A DNA stretch of 64,000 nucleotides from Psychrobacter raelei. GTDB lineage: Bacteria; Pseudomonadota; Gammaproteobacteria; Pseudomonadales; Moraxellaceae. This document shows positions 63,303 to 64,000 of this stretch, one piece after another (position 1 is the first letter of the stretch; each line of letters starts with the position of its first letter). The DNA is taken from assembly GCF_022631235.3 (NCBI RefSeq), contig NZ_CP093310.2, forward strand, positions 1,240,001 to 1,304,000, given 5' to 3'. A program made the position numbers and the translations under genes. A model generated the notes under the pieces. It did no database searches, had not been told where the DNA came from, and was given only the letters and a program-made list of their open reading frames with translations.

Positions 63303-63791
63303 CTATCTAATGATGCCGCGATTAAATACCTCACGCAGCTCAAAGCTGGTATGCACTTGACTGACGCCCTCTAGGCGGTTTAAGCGGTGCAATAAAAACT
63401 CCTCATAATGCGCCATATCACGCACCACCACCTTTAATAAATAATCTTCAGTGCGGCCGGTGACAATGCTGCAGCTGACCACCTCATCGAAGCTTTGGAT
63501 TTTAGCTTCAAACTCAGCAAAGCGCTCAGCAGTATGTCGGTCCATACTCACCGCAATAAAAATAGCCAGGCTATAACCAAGCTTCTGCGGATCCACCAAA
63601 GTATGGTAACCGGTGATAACACCCGCTTCCTCTAAACGCTTAATCCTTCTGGCGCAAGGGGTAGCCGATAAATGCACCGCTTCAGCAATATCGGTAATAC
63701 TCATGCGGGCATCTTGTTGTAGTAGGGTTAAAATCTGCCGATCAATGGCGTCAATATCGATGGCTGGGGAAATATTTGAGAATGAGCTCAT
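63303..63791 (-). CDS. Lrp/AsnC-family transcriptional regulator
   Basis: Feast/famine regulator of 162 residues. The N-terminal winged helix-turn-helix reads IDRQILTLLQQDARMSITDIAEAVHLSATPCARRIKRLEEAGVITGYHTLVD-type. The C-terminal RAM effector-binding domain is LAIFIAVSMDRHTAERFAEFE then VVSCSIVTGRTEDYLLKVVV. These regulators form octamers and sense amino acids such as leucine. It is likely to control the leuE-like exporter next to it and itself. An 8-bp inverted repeat lies 30 bp upstream of the start. Confidence 0.92.
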   Translation of the reverse strand: MSSFSNISPAIDIDAIDRQILTLLQQDARMSITDIAEAVHLSATPCARRIKRLEEAGVITGYHTLVDPQKLGYSLAIFIAVSMDRHTAERFAEFEAKIQSFDEVVSCSIVTGRTEDYLLKVVVRDMAHYEEFLLHRLNRLEGVSQVHTSFELREVFNRGIIR

Positions 63792-63820
63792 AGCGGTTTA
63801 TCCGGAGTAATATGATGCTT

Positions 63821-63839
63821 ATTAGTGATTTTCACTAAT
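63821..63839. promoter_or_regulatory. Inverted repeat upstream of the Lrp/AsnC gene
   Basis: ATTAGTGA and TCACTAAT are perfect 8-bp arms around TTT, 30-48 bp upstream of the regulator start. Position and symmetry suit an autoregulatory operator. Confidence 0.5.
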
Positions 63840-64000
63840 TTATGATAAATAAAAAACATAATACGCTAATTTTAATTAAAAATCGGGTTAATTTTGTGGG
63901 ATTATTTTCACCCCGCTTTGATATGATAGTCAGTATGGCGTCATAGTTAAATAAACCGTATCGATAAATAAATAGTATCAATAAGCAGCTGGCGAAAGTA

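Overview
The window reads as chromosomal DNA of a Moraxellaceae gammaproteobacterium, most likely Psychrobacter. This is inferred from overall protein character, moderate base composition, a secreted lipase with its foldase, LOS-type glycosyltransferases and many Acinetobacter/Moraxella-like gene types. No database search was possible. Most of the 64 kb is conserved core genome. The main accessory block is a surface-glycan locus at about 22-32 kb, and smaller accessory-looking pieces lie around 42.5-43 kb and 50-58 kb.

Layout. 1-5.1 kb: purB (cut by the window edge), a small membrane protein, mnmA, ispF, grxD and an unknown gene. 5.2-7.9 kb: the creBC two-component system. 8.2-11.1 kb: a cytosolic-type carboxylesterase, a secreted lipase and its membrane-anchored foldase. 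11.2-15.3 kb: a tail-anchored L7/L12-like protein, ppa, an entericidin-type lipoprotein too short for ordinary gene calling, trmL and tusDCBE. With mnmA, the Tus genes supply 2-thiolation of tRNA wobble uridine. 15.5-21.9 kb: a GT4 glycosyltransferase, a PAP2 phosphatase, glnE and ilvE.

22.0-31.8 kb is an LOS/capsule locus: galE with a degenerate C-terminus, a nucleotide-sugar 4-epimerase gene split by an IS630-family element, a Caps_synth-type transferase, a family GT6 (blood-group A/B-like) transferase, two GT25 transferases, a Stealth-type phosphotransferase, a further DxD transferase and an LpxL-like acyltransferase. Removing the IS and one target copy restores an in-frame 354-codon epimerase, so the insertion looks recent. 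A 62-bp MITE-like element about 31 kb away (56.6 kb) carries ends resembling those of this IS.

31.9-46.4 kb: aspS, a SohB-type peptidase lacking the usual membrane anchor, an alpha/beta hydrolase, a tandem DUF1543 protein, hrpA, a Fur-box-controlled siderophore-interacting reductase, a gene-poor stretch with phased GGTCAC repeats, tRNA-Asp and tRNA-Val, ftsY, ogt and a GlxA-type regulator. This regulator diverges from an acyl-CoA dehydrogenase-SDR-SDR operon (46.5-50 kb). 50.2-56.6 kb: a three-subunit molybdenum hydroxylase of the PaoABC type with its maturation genes (XdhC-like and MocA-like), followed by a cytochrome P450. 58.2-63.8 kb: yebC, a potassium channel with a C-terminal zinc ribbon, a UbiB-family kinase, a DUF1275 membrane protein, and the leuE-like exporter next to an Lrp/AsnC regulator.
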